Of a DNA stretch of 64,000 bases, positions 32,179 to 40,701 are shown one piece after another. The notes under the pieces are model-generated. The model made no database searches, was not told the DNA's origin, and saw only the letters and a list, made by a program, of their open reading frames with translations. Source of the DNA: a virus; the IMG/VR virus record IMGVR_UViG_3300045049_000504, positions 1 through 64,000 of that record. The stretch is one strand, 5' to 3'. The first letter of the stretch is position 1. The number at the start of each line of letters is the position of its first letter. A program made the position numbers and the translations under genes.

Positions 32179-33801
32179 TCACAGGATGCGGGGCCCGCGC
32201 GGGGCGATGTCCAGGGCGCGGATGCTGCCCTTGGGCGGCGGTTCGCCGCGGCGGCCGGGCTTCGGCTCGAGCCGCCAGACCGCGTAGCACGCGGCGTCGA
32301 GGATGTGGGCGAGCTGCCCCTTCGGCACGCGCGTGCCGGTCTCGGTCTTGCGCAGCTGGCACTTCGCGAACGACGTGGCCAGCCAGGTGCACTCGGGCGC
32401 GACGCGGATGCGGCGGGCCTGCATGAGGCGCTGCATGAGCCCGAGGCGCTGTCCGACGTCGGGGTTGCGCGGCCGCTCGCTGCTGGAGCCCTTGACGATC
32501 TCGGCCGGCACGACGTACCAGCCCTCGGCCTCGAGCAGCGAGAACGACGTGCGACCCTTGATGCGCTCGGCACCCTGCCACGAACCCGAGCAGTCGCCGA
32601 CGATCATCGCCGACCGCTGCTCGCCGGACTTCTGCCGGTAGGCGTGCGGGTCGCCGAGGAGGTCCGTCGACAGCTCGACCTCGGTGCCGACGGTGCCGAC
32701 GGTGTCGACGAACCAGTAGACCGGCAGCTCGCAGTCGGGGACCTTGAGCACGCGGAGCACCGCGGCCGCCTGGGGCTTGCGCTGGAAGTCGGCGCCGACG
32801 ACGTGCTCGAACGCGCGACCGAACTCCTTGCGCGTCACCGACGGCGTCAGGTCCGTGAGCCCGATGTCGGGGAGCGGCGCGATGAGCGACTTGTCCCACG
32901 CCGGGCACGCGAGGTCGCCCCACCGCCGCCAGGTGCCCTCGGCGTCGCCGTCGGCCATGTCGGGGTCGATCTTCGCGGCGATCTTCGCGACGCGCTGGCG
33001 CGCCGGCTGGTCGACCTTCGTGTTCTGCTTGGACGAGAAGTTGAAGTAGCGCGCGATGCGCTTGATCTCCTTGTCGTCCTGGATGCCGTCGTACAGGTCG
33101 CGCAGCCAGTCGCCGTCGGGCCCGTCGGGCGGGTTCGCCGCGAGCACGCACAGGCCGCCGGCGTCCGACGTGCCGTAGAGCCCGTTCTTGATGGCCTTCG
33201 GGCTCATCTTCTGCGGCTCGTTGTAGAGCAGGAAGTCGACGCGGCCCTGCTTGAGGCTGGCCGGGTCGTCGGCGGAGAGGTTGCGCAGGTACGACCCGTG
33301 CGGGAAGATGTAGCGGAACTCCGGCGCGCGCTGCGTGCGCAGGAACCCGTCGGGGAGGCGCTGGATCAGCTGGTCCAGCTCGTCGCGCTCCTTGTAGGTG
33401 CGCGAGATGACCCAGCCGATCGTCGGCATGCCCGACGGCAACCGCGGCACGTCGACGAGCGCGGCGACCGTGCAGAAGAGCGTGTCGAACGTCTTGCCGC
33501 CGCGTCGGTCGCCGGCGACGAGCGCGAGGCTCACGTCCCGCGGGTAGCCCTCGCGGTAGTCGCGCAGGAACTCGGCGAACCAGCACGTGAACGCGACCTG
33601 GCTCTCCTCGAGCCGGATGACGACGACGCTCTCGGGCTCACGCTCGCAGAACCGTCCGTCGAGGTGGTCCCACACGCCGCCGGCGAAGAGCAGCGTCTCG
33701 TCGTCCTTGTCGCGCACGAGCGCGAGCGCGAGGTCGCGGTAGCGCGCCTCACCGGAGAGGCGCGACTCGACCTCGCCGAGCCTGTCTCGGAGCGAGGGCA
33801 T
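32179..33801 (-). CDS. terminase large subunit
   Basis: 540 residues, GGAGG site. Packaging ATPase with Walker A LVAGDRRGGKTF at about 94-105 and a Walker-B-like VDFLLYNEP at about 190. RuvC-type nuclease acids: Asp in VGADFQRKP, Asp in MIVGDCSGSW, Asp in HILDAACYAVW. Mu gp28-type by position. Cuts and packages DNA with the small subunit and portal. Confidence 0.88.
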   Translation of the reverse strand: MPSLRDRLGEVESRLSGEARYRDLALALVRDKDDETLLFAGGVWDHLDGRFCEREPESVVVIRLEESQVAFTCWFAEFLRDYREGYPRDVSLALVAGDRRGGKTFDTLFCTVAALVDVPRLPSGMPTIGWVISRTYKERDELDQLIQRLPDGFLRTQRAPEFRYIFPHGSYLRNLSADDPASLKQGRVDFLLYNEPQKMSPKAIKNGLYGTSDAGGLCVLAANPPDGPDGDWLRDLYDGIQDDKEIKRIARYFNFSSKQNTKVDQPARQRVAKIAAKIDPDMADGDAEGTWRRWGDLACPAWDKSLIAPLPDIGLTDLTPSVTRKEFGRAFEHVVGADFQRKPQAAAVLRVLKVPDCELPVYWFVDTVGTVGTEVELSTDLLGDPHAYRQKSGEQRSAMIVGDCSGSWQGAERIKGRTSFSLLEAEGWYVVPAEIVKGSSSERPRNPDVGQRLGLMQRLMQARRIRVAPECTWLATSFAKCQLRKTETGTRVPKGQLAHILDAACYAVWRLEPKPGRRGEPPPKGSIRALDIAPRGPRIL

Positions 33802-33837
33802 GCGGCGACCTCCGCGGCCGCCGCGTAGGAGGCCGGA

Positions 33838-34338
33838 CTACTTGGTGGGTTCGTCTGGCGGCAGCGCGTCGGGCGGGATGGCCCGCGGTCCCGGCGGGGC
33901 GGCGCCGCGCGCGGTCGGTGGGCGCTTGACCTTCGCGCCGGACTCGACGCGGGCGATATTATTGCCGGTGTCGGCGCGCTGCTTGAGCGCGGCCTCGAGC
34001 TTCTTGACCTTCGCCTCGAGCTGCGCGCGGTTCGACGTCATGCCGACGACGGCGCTCATCTCTTTCAGAGAGCGCCAGCACTCGCGCTGCCGCGGCGTCG
34101 GCTTCGGCGTCGTCACCATCTGCTTCAGCGCGATGAGCTGGAGCTTGCGGACGTAGTCGAGGTCCTGACCGGGGTTCTCGAGGTCGGGCGCACCCGCGCT
34201 CTTGAACTCCTCGGCCCACGCGCCGTCGTCGGGCGACGCGGCCTCCTCGGCTGCCTCGGCCTTCTCGCGGGCGCGGCGGCGCCCAGCGGCGCCGGACTTC
34301 GTCGAGCGGCCCTCTTCATCGAGATCGTCGGCGCTCAC
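33838..34338 (-). CDS. candidate small terminase subunit
   Basis: 166 residues from a GTG that overlaps the upstream stop. Charged N-terminus, a helical core (DLDYVRKLQLIALKQMVTTPKPTPRQRECWRSL), a coiled coil (NRAQLEAKVKKLEAALKQR) and a Pro/Lys-rich tail. Position right before the large subunit and the helix/coiled-coil plan fit a small terminase; no HTH is obvious, so the call rests mainly on context. Confidence 0.55.
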   Translation of the reverse strand: MSADDLDEEGRSTKSGAAGRRRAREKAEAAEEAASPDDGAWAEEFKSAGAPDLENPGQDLDYVRKLQLIALKQMVTTPKPTPRQRECWRSLKEMSAVVGMTSNRAQLEAKVKKLEAALKQRADTGNNIARVESGAKVKRPPTARGAAPPGPRAIPPDALPPDEPTK

Positions 34339-35135
34339 CGGAGGACTGCCCGCCCGAGCGCGTCGAAGCTCGCGACCCGGCGGCCGGCGCCGTCGCACAC
34401 GCCGCCGTGCGCGCGGTGCTCGCCGAGCGAGCCGCGCGACATCGCGACGGAGCGCGAGCAGTACGGGCACAGGGCCGACGTCGCGGACATGACGGCGTAC
34501 TGGGCGGCGGCCGCCTCGTCGCCCGACGGGTCGACGCAGACCTCGACGCCGCCGTCGGGCGCGACCTTGACCTCGGTGAGGTCCATCCGCTGCCAACGAC
34601 CTGCCATACCCTCGCGTACCGCAACAACGCGGCCGCGTCCCTTGCCGTGGTTCGTTCCGTCGGAGGTCGTCTCGCCGCGGATTGTGATCTCGGCGCCCTT
34701 CGGGGCAGCAGAGTCAGCTGCGCGCATCGCGCCGTCAACTGTATTGGACTCCCATGATCCGAGTTCGTTGCCGCGGTGGCCGACAGCCTTCGCGACGAAC
34801 GTTTCCATCATTGCCATCTTCTGGACCTTCGTCGGGTGGACCGAGACGACCTTGCCGCTGTCGGTGCGGTACTGGACGTTGCTCTCGTTCGGCTCGCCGA
34901 TCACGGTCCCGACGGCACGATCCGTGAGGTCGCGCACGCGGTCACCGGGTTTGAAACTCGCCATGGTCGTTGCCTCCATGCGCTGACAGTCGTCGGCCAG
35001 CCCACGCCAAGCGTACCCCGAATCTTCCTTGACGACGACGTACCGCGACGCGACGGACTCGACGGTGCCGACGTCGCCGTTGGGCGTGCGGACGCGGTCG
35101 CCGCGCTTGAGGTCGGCGTCGAAAGTCTGCGACAT
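34335..35135 (-). CDS. two KOW/SH3-like repeats plus zinc knuckle protein
   Basis: 266 residues from the ATG at 35135, chosen because GGAGCAGAAG lies just upstream; the frame remains open to 35222. Two related segments, LKRGDRVRTPNGDVGTVESV and FKPGDRVRDLTDRAVGTVIG, each look like a KOW/SH3 barrel. The C-terminus carries CPYCSRSV ... H ... C (zinc-finger-like). Perhaps binds nucleic acid near packaging. See the probable frameshift just upstream. Confidence 0.5.
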   Translation of the reverse strand: MSQTFDADLKRGDRVRTPNGDVGTVESVASRYVVVKEDSGYAWRGLADDCQRMEATTMASFKPGDRVRDLTDRAVGTVIGEPNESNVQYRTDSGKVVSVHPTKVQKMAMMETFVAKAVGHRGNELGSWESNTVDGAMRAADSAAPKGAEITIRGETTSDGTNHGKGRGRVVAVREGMAGRWQRMDLTEVKVAPDGGVEVCVDPSGDEAAAAQYAVMSATSALCPYCSRSVAMSRGSLGEHRAHGGVCDGAGRRVASFDALGRAVLR

Positions 35136-35310
35136 CTTCTGCTCCTGCGCGCTAACCCAGGCCTCGGCACTCGACTTCGAGAAGAACTCGCCGGCGTCGC
35201 GGTCGTTCTGGTTGTCGCGCACGACCCCAGACGAGGCCGCCGCGCTGGTTGACGTCCGTTCGCCACGGCGCGCGTCGCTCAGTTCGTCTGATCGTGTAGC
35301 GTGTCATCTT
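35136..35310 (-). pseudogene. broken 5' extension or separate small gene
   Basis: ATG at 35310 has the same GGAGCAGAAG site. It encodes MTRYTIRRTERRAPWRTDVNQ then GGLVW, after which a one-base excess in the C4 run (35225-35228, plus strand) moves the natural sequence (VVRDNQNDRDAGEFFSKSS) into the frame of the downstream gene. Removing one base gives a continuous protein into the 34335 gene. Either a real frameshift, a programmed slip or an assembly error. Confidence 0.4.
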
Positions 35311-35466
35311 CTGCTCCGCGGCCGCGCGGCCGAGAAATGTAGTTTCGCCTGCCCCTTAGGCCAGGTGGCTATCGCAAAGGCGGCCGCACCCTGGGCTGTT
35401 CCCTCGGAGCCTGATAATTTTCGCGCAAGCTCGTGAGGTGTGGGCGACGGGCGAGCATTGTAAGGT

Positions 35467-35673
35467 CTAGCGCTTCGCGCGGTAATCGTCGACGGAGAAC
35501 GCGCCGCGCTCTCGCTTCACGGCGTCGAGCTGACGCATCCCGGCGAGCATGTGGTAGACGTGCCCGCGCTGAAACTCGCGGCAGCGGGCGTCGCTCTCGC
35601 GCAACTGCTCCATCCGCTCGTCGCGCTCGCGCAACTTCGCGTCGAAGATGGAGCCCGCGCCCGCGGCGCTCAC
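35467..35673 (-). CDS. 68-aa helical protein
   Basis: GTG start overlapping the stop of the gene before it. Sequence SIFDAKLRERDERMEQLRES ... GMRQLDAVKRERGAFSVDDY is a charged helix pair, possibly a DNA-packaging or regulatory helper. The following 156 bases (35311-35466) hold no gene. Confidence 0.5.
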   Translation of the reverse strand: MSAAGAGSIFDAKLRERDERMEQLRESDARCREFQRGHVYHMLAGMRQLDAVKRERGAFSVDDYRAKR

Positions 35674-36047
35674 AGGCGGCTCACGCCCGCGACGCGCGCG
35701 GTCGGGGTGCCCGAGGTGTAGGCGGTGCAGTTGAGGCGCACCCACGCGGCCGGCTTCGTCACCTCGAGTGTGCCCGCGGTGGTGAGCGCGGCGCCTTCGT
35801 TCTGCCACGAGGCGGCGGCCGGGGTGGCTGAGGTGTCGAGGCTGATCTGCACCTGGTAGGTCGCGGTGAACGTGCCCTCGATGCTGATCGTCTTGCGCTC
35901 GAGCGTGCCGACGGCCGTGGCGGCGCCGGCGCTGACCGAGGTCGGCGCGGCGAGCGTCTGGAAGACGAGCAGCCCCGCCGACGCGGTCGCGGCGACGAGC
36001 AGCACGATGAGAACGGCGACGGCGGCGACAGCGTTCTTGCGGGTCAT
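35670..36047 (-). CDS. secreted or membrane-anchored beta protein
   Basis: 125 residues, GGAGGAAG site. Residues 5-25 (NAVAAVAVLIVLLVAATASAG) form a signal anchor; the rest is a Thr/Ala-rich beta domain (KTISIEGTFTATYQVQISLDT ... ASWQNEGAALTTAGTLEV). Looks like an exported small Ig-type domain. Role unknown. Confidence 0.5.
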   Translation of the reverse strand: MTRKNAVAAVAVLIVLLVAATASAGLLVFQTLAAPTSVSAGAATAVGTLERKTISIEGTFTATYQVQISLDTSATPAAASWQNEGAALTTAGTLEVTKPAAWVRLNCTAYTSGTPTARVAGVSRL

Positions 36048-36109
36048 ATCTTCCTCCGACGGAAGGAAAGTGGCCCCGACGCGCGCCGGACCAGGCCCGC
36101 GGGCAGCGG

Positions 36110-36721
36110 TCAATCGGCGGCGTCGGGGTAGAAGTTGCGGGGGTAGGTGACGCGGAGGTGCGGTTCGTCGAGCGCGCACAGCGCCTCGGCGTTCTGGCGC
36201 GCGAGCCCGCGGCACGTCTTGCCGAGCCACTCCGTCGAGCCGAGGTCGTACCCCAGCTCGTCGCGCGTGAACCAGCGCGGCGGCTCGAACTCGTCTATCG
36301 GCGGCGAGGCGCCGCACCGCCACTCGAACCAGGCGGCATTCACAATTGCCTGGTCTGTGGGGTTCATATATAGGCGCCCAGAATCGACCAAATCGGCCTC
36401 TTCTGGCTCTGCGACTTGGTCTAAGCCTCTGTAACGATAGAGCTTTAGCAGCAGGAGTTCTTCGTGGATCTCGGAGACCCTCGAGCGACTCACGTCACAG
36501 GCGGCGGCGATCTCGGCGTGGGTCGCGTCCGACGCGCCGATGCGGACGCGCGCGAGCGCCGCCACGATGAGAGCCCGACGCGGGTCGAGCGTCTCGACGT
36601 CGAGCGGTTCGACGCCGCGACCGCACACCCAGCCGACGTTGGCCTGATCGGCGCGGCAGCGCGCGCACACGAAGTGCGTGCCGTACGCGTCCGCGCAGAC
36701 CTCGCAGCGCGGGTCGCTCAC
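36110..36721 (-). CDS. zinc-ribbon plus HTH regulator
   Basis: 203 residues from a GTG overlapping the upstream stop (an ATG 12 bases earlier is possible). N-terminal CEVC ... CARC ribbon; then a helix-turn-helix-like segment (THAEIAAACDVSRSRVSEIHEELLLLKLYRYRG, split as helix/turn/recognition helix); C-terminal acidic domain with a WFTRDELGYD-type segment. Binding to the adjacent heptamer cluster is a testable guess. Confidence 0.65.
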   Translation of the reverse strand: MSDPRCEVCADAYGTHFVCARCRADQANVGWVCGRGVEPLDVETLDPRRALIVAALARVRIGASDATHAEIAAACDVSRSRVSEIHEELLLLKLYRYRGLDQVAEPEEADLVDSGRLYMNPTDQAIVNAAWFEWRCGASPPIDEFEPPRWFTRDELGYDLGSTEWLGKTCRGLARQNAEALCALDEPHLRVTYPRNFYPDAAD

Positions 36722-37080
36722 TTGACGCGCCACTCGAGCTGCTCGAGCGCGCGCAGCAGCGGCTCGTCCACGTCCTCGACGAACGCCTCCTCACGCGACA
36801 TCGGGATGACCTGGTTCGAGCACGCGTGCAGCAGCTCGTGCAAGAAGGTCGCCGCCTCCTTGCGCGGGTCGTCGTGCTCCGCGAGGTGGATCTCGCGCTT
36901 CGGCCCGCGCTTGAACCCGCTGGGGTACGTCACGCCCTCGAGGAACGACAGCTGGTTGCGCGCGCGCGCGTCCAGGGCGCCGTTGTACGGCTGCAGCTCG
37001 TGCTCGCGGACCACCAACCAGCGCTTGCCGCGGATCAGCAGCTCGCGCGGTATTTCGAACGGTGCTCTGGGCTTGGCCAT
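36718..37080 (-). CDS. small HExxH metallopeptidase
   Basis: 120 residues, first gene of the minus-strand operon. Zinc protease motif FLHELLHAC (HExxH at 81-85) and a following EEAFVEDVDEPLLRALEQLEW helix that may supply the third ligand. Resembles the small phage/ImmA-like metallopeptidases that cleave regulators. Shares a GTGA overlap with the HTH gene, a pairing like ImmA/ImmR or repressor-protease modules. Confidence 0.65.
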   Translation of the reverse strand: MAKPRAPFEIPRELLIRGKRWLVVREHELQPYNGALDARARNQLSFLEGVTYPSGFKRGPKREIHLAEHDDPRKEAATFLHELLHACSNQVIPMSREEAFVEDVDEPLLRALEQLEWRVK

Positions 37081-37635
37081 GCCGAACAACCTAGCCCGCG
37101 CTCGGGCGCGCGCCGCGCCTGGCGTTCGCGGTCTGCCCACGTTATGGGCGGTGCCGACCTGCGATCCAACCTCTTCGCGTAAGTCCTTGAAATTACTCGA
37201 GCGCCGACCAAGGTTGGACTGGTTGGATCACGCGAAAAGCGAGCGATACCAACAACTTGTCCAACCTACGCCGACCTTGCGCGAAAACGGCCCCGCCTCT
37301 TATATACACCACTTTCGGGGGGTACTGGCTACCACTCTAGCCTCCCACCTCCCCACCCTTCACCTATAAACCTACTAAGAAAGAGGTTGGATCAAGGTTG
37401 GACGTTGGGCAGGTCCAGGTCGCGACTGATCTTTTTCGCGCGCCAACCTAGCACCAACCTCTCGAAAGGTTGGTTTCGACCGCTTCCGCGCTGGACGCGT
37501 CTCGGCGGCGAGCGCGCGCCGCGCCCTCCCCCTCTGTTTCACCGCGCAACGTTGGCTCAGGCGGCCCGCCGCGCTCGAGCGGCCCTACGGTAGGCGCGTA
37601 CCGACCACGCTGACGCCTATTAGAAGGAGGGCGCG
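37081..37635. promoter_or_regulatory. divergent control region
   Basis: 555 bases without a gene separate the minus-strand late operon from the plus-strand replication operon. It has more A+T than elsewhere (TTATATA at 37300, CTATAAACC at 37364) and eight AGGTTGG heptamers. TTGCGC (37277) and TATATA (37301) spaced by 18 bases are a possible plus-strand promoter. It probably carries both promoters and perhaps an origin. Confidence 0.6.
37166..37474. repeat. AGGTTGG heptamer cluster
   Basis: Exact AGGTTGG or CCAACCT at 37166, 37211, 37261, 37384, 37395, 37443, 37454 and 37467, plus GGTTGG at 37221. Copies at 37453-37460 and 37467-37474 form a perfect 8-base palindrome (ACCAACCT ctcgaa AGGTTGGT). 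Direct, inverted and half sites coexist, as in iterons or operator arrays. Confidence 0.75.
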
Positions 37636-38019
37636 ATGGGCTGGAAGGCCGACGTCGCTCGCTGGCGCGCCGAGAACCGCGAGCTGCTCGTGAGGACGCG
37701 CGCGCTGCTGATCGCGTTCTCGCACCACTCGGTGCTGAAGCGCATCTTCTTGAACCGCCTCATGGACGTAGAAGACGACCTCTCTCTCCCCGACGACGAG
37801 CGCTGGTGGCCGAGCGGGCTCCGCTGCTCGCGCGAGGCCGTCGCCGCCTGGCGGCTGCCGGAGGGCGCCACCGCCGAGCTGCCGCCGGGCTCGTCGGCGC
37901 TGCTCGACCGCGCGGACCTGTGCCGCGGCTGCCTCAAGCGCGGGCGCGAGCGCCGCCCGTCGGGCACCTACCGCGAGCTGTGCGCGCGCTGCCGCCGCGA
38001 CGGACGGGAGATCAAGTGA
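37636..38019 (+). CDS. zinc-ribbon protein at the head of the replication operon
   Basis: 127 residues, AAGGAGGG site. Helical N-terminus (KADVARWRAENRELLVRTRALLIAF), acidic middle and a C-terminal ribbon LCRGCLKRGRE ... LCARCRRDGR. First gene after the control region, so probably early. Its stop overlaps the primase-helicase GTG. Confidence 0.55.
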   Translation: MGWKADVARWRAENRELLVRTRALLIAFSHHSVLKRIFLNRLMDVEDDLSLPDDERWWPSGLRCSREAVAAWRLPEGATAELPPGSSALLDRADLCRGCLKRGRERRPSGTYRELCARCRRDGREIK

Positions 38020-40415
38020 GCGAAGTCAAGGACTACTGGGGCCGGCCGCTGTCGCTGTACGTCAACGGCTTCTTCGACAACGAGCCGCGCGACTCGGGCT
38101 TCACGGCCGAGGAGGTGGTCTCGTTCCTGACCGACTTCGACGAGCCGGGCTGCGACGTCGCGACCTGCGTCGGGAAGGAGTGCCCCGCCAAGACGTCGGC
38201 GACGAGCTGGAGCCCCGTCGAGTACGACGGCGCCGACACGCGCGCCAACGCGAACGTGCGCGCCGTCAACTACCTGGTGATCGACCTCGACCACCTCCGA
38301 GCCGGCGACCTCGACAGGATCCGCGCGAGCTTCGGCGACTACGAGCACGTCGTCCACTCGACGCACAGCCACGCCCCCGGCGACGAGGCCTACCGCGTCG
38401 TGTTCCCGCTCTCGCGCCCCGCCACCCCGCAAGAGTGGCCGCGCGTCTGGGGCTCGTTCGTGCGCGTGCTCGGGTTGCCGGCCGACCAGCAGTGCAAGGA
38501 CCCGAGCCGGCTCTACGGCGGGCCGACCTGCCGCGCCGGGGCGCCGAGCTTCAGCGACCACAGCCGCGGCGAGCCGGTCGACGTCGACGAGGCGCTCGAG
38601 GTCGCCGAGCAGCTCGGGCTCGGCCGCGCGCGCCCGGCGCCCGCCCCGCGCGCGACCTCCGACGCGCCGCCGCCCTCGAGCGCGCCCGCCGCGGTCGACC
38701 TCGCGGCCCTGCGCGAGCGCCTGGCCGAGGCGCGCCGCTCGAAGGCGCACGGCGACGAGCGCGCGAAGGAGCAGGCGGACCTCCTCGGGCGCGTGCTCGA
38801 CGGGCGGGCCATCGCCGAGGTCGGCGCGCGCCACGGCGCCCGCGTCCGCGTCGCGGGGCTCCTCGCGCACTGGCTCCCGGGCGGCACGCCGTGGGAGGTC
38901 GCGCTCGAGCTGCTGCGCCCGTGCCTGGTCGCGACGCCGCTCGCCGACGGCGAGAGCTTCGACGCCGCGGTCGAGAAGACGCGCGCCCTCTACGAGGACT
39001 CGATGCGCGGGCGCGTCGCGGCCGACGAGAAGCGCGCCGCCGAGGACGCGGCCATCAAGGCCATCGCGAAGAAGATCAAGAACAAGGCCGGCGCCTCCCA
39101 CGCCGAGATCGCCGAGGCCGCCGGCGGCGACGAGGACGCCTGGCAGGACCAGCTCATCCTCGCCCGCGACGGCGTCAAGGGCAACGAGTGGAACGCCAGG
39201 CTCATCCTCACCTGCGCGCCCGAGACCCGCGGCATGATCCGCTGGAACGAGATGGCCAAGCGGGTCGAGGTGGTCGGCGGCGCGCTGGCGGGCGTGCCCG
39301 TCGACGACCTGCCCGTCGCGGCCGCGGCGCTCGCGCAGAAGGAGTACGCGTTCGGCGGCGGCAAGCACGTCATGGCCGACGCGCTCCTCCGCGTCGCCCG
39401 CGAGAACCCGCGCGACCCCCTGCGCGAGTACCTCGGCGAGGTCGCCTGGGACGGCGCGCCGCGGCTCGACACCTTCCTCGAGGCGTACGTCGGCGCCGCG
39501 GTCGACTCCGACGAGCGGCGGCGGTACGTGCGCGCGGTCTCGCGCCGCTGGCTCATCTCACTCGTCGCCCGCGCGCTCAGGCCGGGCTGCAAGGTCGACA
39601 CCGTGCTCATCCTCGAGGGCGCGCAGGGGCTCGGCAAGTCGTCGGCGCTCGAGGCGCTCGTCGGCAGCGAGTATTTCCTCGACACCGCGCTCGACATCGG
39701 GTCGAAGGACTCGATGCAGGCCATCGCCGGCGCCTGGCTCGTCGAGCTGGCCGAGCTGGCGAGCTTCCGCCGCGCCGACACCGAGCGCGTCAAGTCGTTC
39801 CTGACGTCGAAGGTCGACAAGTTCCGCCCGCCGTACGGGGCGACGCTCCTCGACTCGCCGCGGCGCTGCGTCGTTGCCGGCACCTGCAACCCCGAGGAGG
39901 GCGTCGGCTACCTCAAGGACCGCACCGGCAACCGCCGCTTCTGGCCGGTCGCGATCGACCGGCGCCCCGACCTCGACGGCATCCGCCGCGACCGCGAGCT
40001 GATCCTGGCCGAGGCGGTGCGCGCGCTCAACGCCGGCGAGCGCTGGCACCTCGACCACGAGGAGGGCGCGCTCGCGGCCGAGGAGACCGACCTGCGCATG
40101 GAGGAGGAGTCGCCCATCATCACGGCCATCGGGCGGTGGTGGCGCGGCGAGCGCCCCGAGCGCCGCCCTCGCCAGGTGACGTCGCTCGACGTCGCCGAGA
40201 TGGCGCTGAAGATGGACGCGCGCGAGGTCGACCGCTCGGTGCAGACCCAGATCGGGTACGCGATGACGCTGCTCGGGTTCGAGCGCGGCTCGGGTCGCGA
40301 GCGCCCGCGGCGGTACCTGGCGACGGAGGAGCTGCTCTCGATGCCGCAGGAGACGCCGGCCGCGCGCCAGGCGGGGCTCGCGCTCGTGCGCGGGCTCAAG
40401 GACGCGAAGAAATGA
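38016..40415 (+). CDS. VapE-type primase-helicase
   Basis: 799 residues from GTG in a GTGA overlap. N-terminal primase-polymerase-like region (VNYLVIDLDHLRAGDLDRIR ... YRVVFPLSRPATP) with the acidic LDHL motif; a linker; then the Virulence-associated E/SF3-like helicase: LGEVAWDGAPRLDTFLEAY, P-loop EGAQGLGKSSALEAL at about 533-545, IGSKDSMQAIAGAWLVELAEL and GNRRFWPVAI. Initiates and unwinds at the origin. Likely the phage's replication initiator. Confidence 0.85.
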   Translation: MSEVKDYWGRPLSLYVNGFFDNEPRDSGFTAEEVVSFLTDFDEPGCDVATCVGKECPAKTSATSWSPVEYDGADTRANANVRAVNYLVIDLDHLRAGDLDRIRASFGDYEHVVHSTHSHAPGDEAYRVVFPLSRPATPQEWPRVWGSFVRVLGLPADQQCKDPSRLYGGPTCRAGAPSFSDHSRGEPVDVDEALEVAEQLGLGRARPAPAPRATSDAPPPSSAPAAVDLAALRERLAEARRSKAHGDERAKEQADLLGRVLDGRAIAEVGARHGARVRVAGLLAHWLPGGTPWEVALELLRPCLVATPLADGESFDAAVEKTRALYEDSMRGRVAADEKRAAEDAAIKAIAKKIKNKAGASHAEIAEAAGGDEDAWQDQLILARDGVKGNEWNARLILTCAPETRGMIRWNEMAKRVEVVGGALAGVPVDDLPVAAAALAQKEYAFGGGKHVMADALLRVARENPRDPLREYLGEVAWDGAPRLDTFLEAYVGAAVDSDERRRYVRAVSRRWLISLVARALRPGCKVDTVLILEGAQGLGKSSALEALVGSEYFLDTALDIGSKDSMQAIAGAWLVELAELASFRRADTERVKSFLTSKVDKFRPPYGATLLDSPRRCVVAGTCNPEEGVGYLKDRTGNRRFWPVAIDRRPDLDGIRRDRELILAEAVRALNAGERWHLDHEEGALAAEETDLRMEEESPIITAIGRWWRGERPERRPRQVTSLDVAEMALKMDAREVDRSVQTQIGYAMTLLGFERGSGRERPRRYLATEELLSMPQETPAARQAGLALVRGLKDAKK

Positions 40416-40669
40416 GCGCGGACCACGGCGAGGTCGCGGCGCTGAAGAGCGAGGTCGCGCGGCTCAAGGGCGAGCTGGCCGCGGCGCGCCTGGCCGCCCG
40501 CGCGACGCCGCCGTCGGAGCTGGAGGAGGAGCGCGACGCCCTGCGCCGCCGGCTCGCCGAGCGCGACCGCGAGCTGGACGCGCTGAAGAGGCGACAGGCG
40601 TCGGAGGAGACGCGCGAGGCGGTATCAATAGCGCAAGGGGAAGACTTCGCGGTCGAGACCGCGGACTGA
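40412..40669 (+). CDS. coiled-coil miniprotein
   Basis: 85 residues, ATGA overlap with the primase-helicase. Heptads throughout (EVAALKSEVARLKGELAAARLA ... ERDRELDALKRRQ). May assist the helicase; no family. Confidence 0.5.
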   Translation: MSADHGEVAALKSEVARLKGELAAARLAARATPPSELEEERDALRRRLAERDRELDALKRRQASEETREAVSIAQGEDFAVETAD

Positions 40670-40701
40670 CGGACGGCGCGCCGAGGGGCGCGCGGTGTCA
40701 C

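Noticed and set aside
37387-37593. 68-codon frame in the control region
   Set aside because: Overlaps the heptamer cluster, has poor codon use and no ribosome site.
38180-40669. 829-codon frame over the primase-helicase
   Set aside because: Only its last 85 residues look natural and are annotated as a separate gene; the rest is a shadow of VapE.
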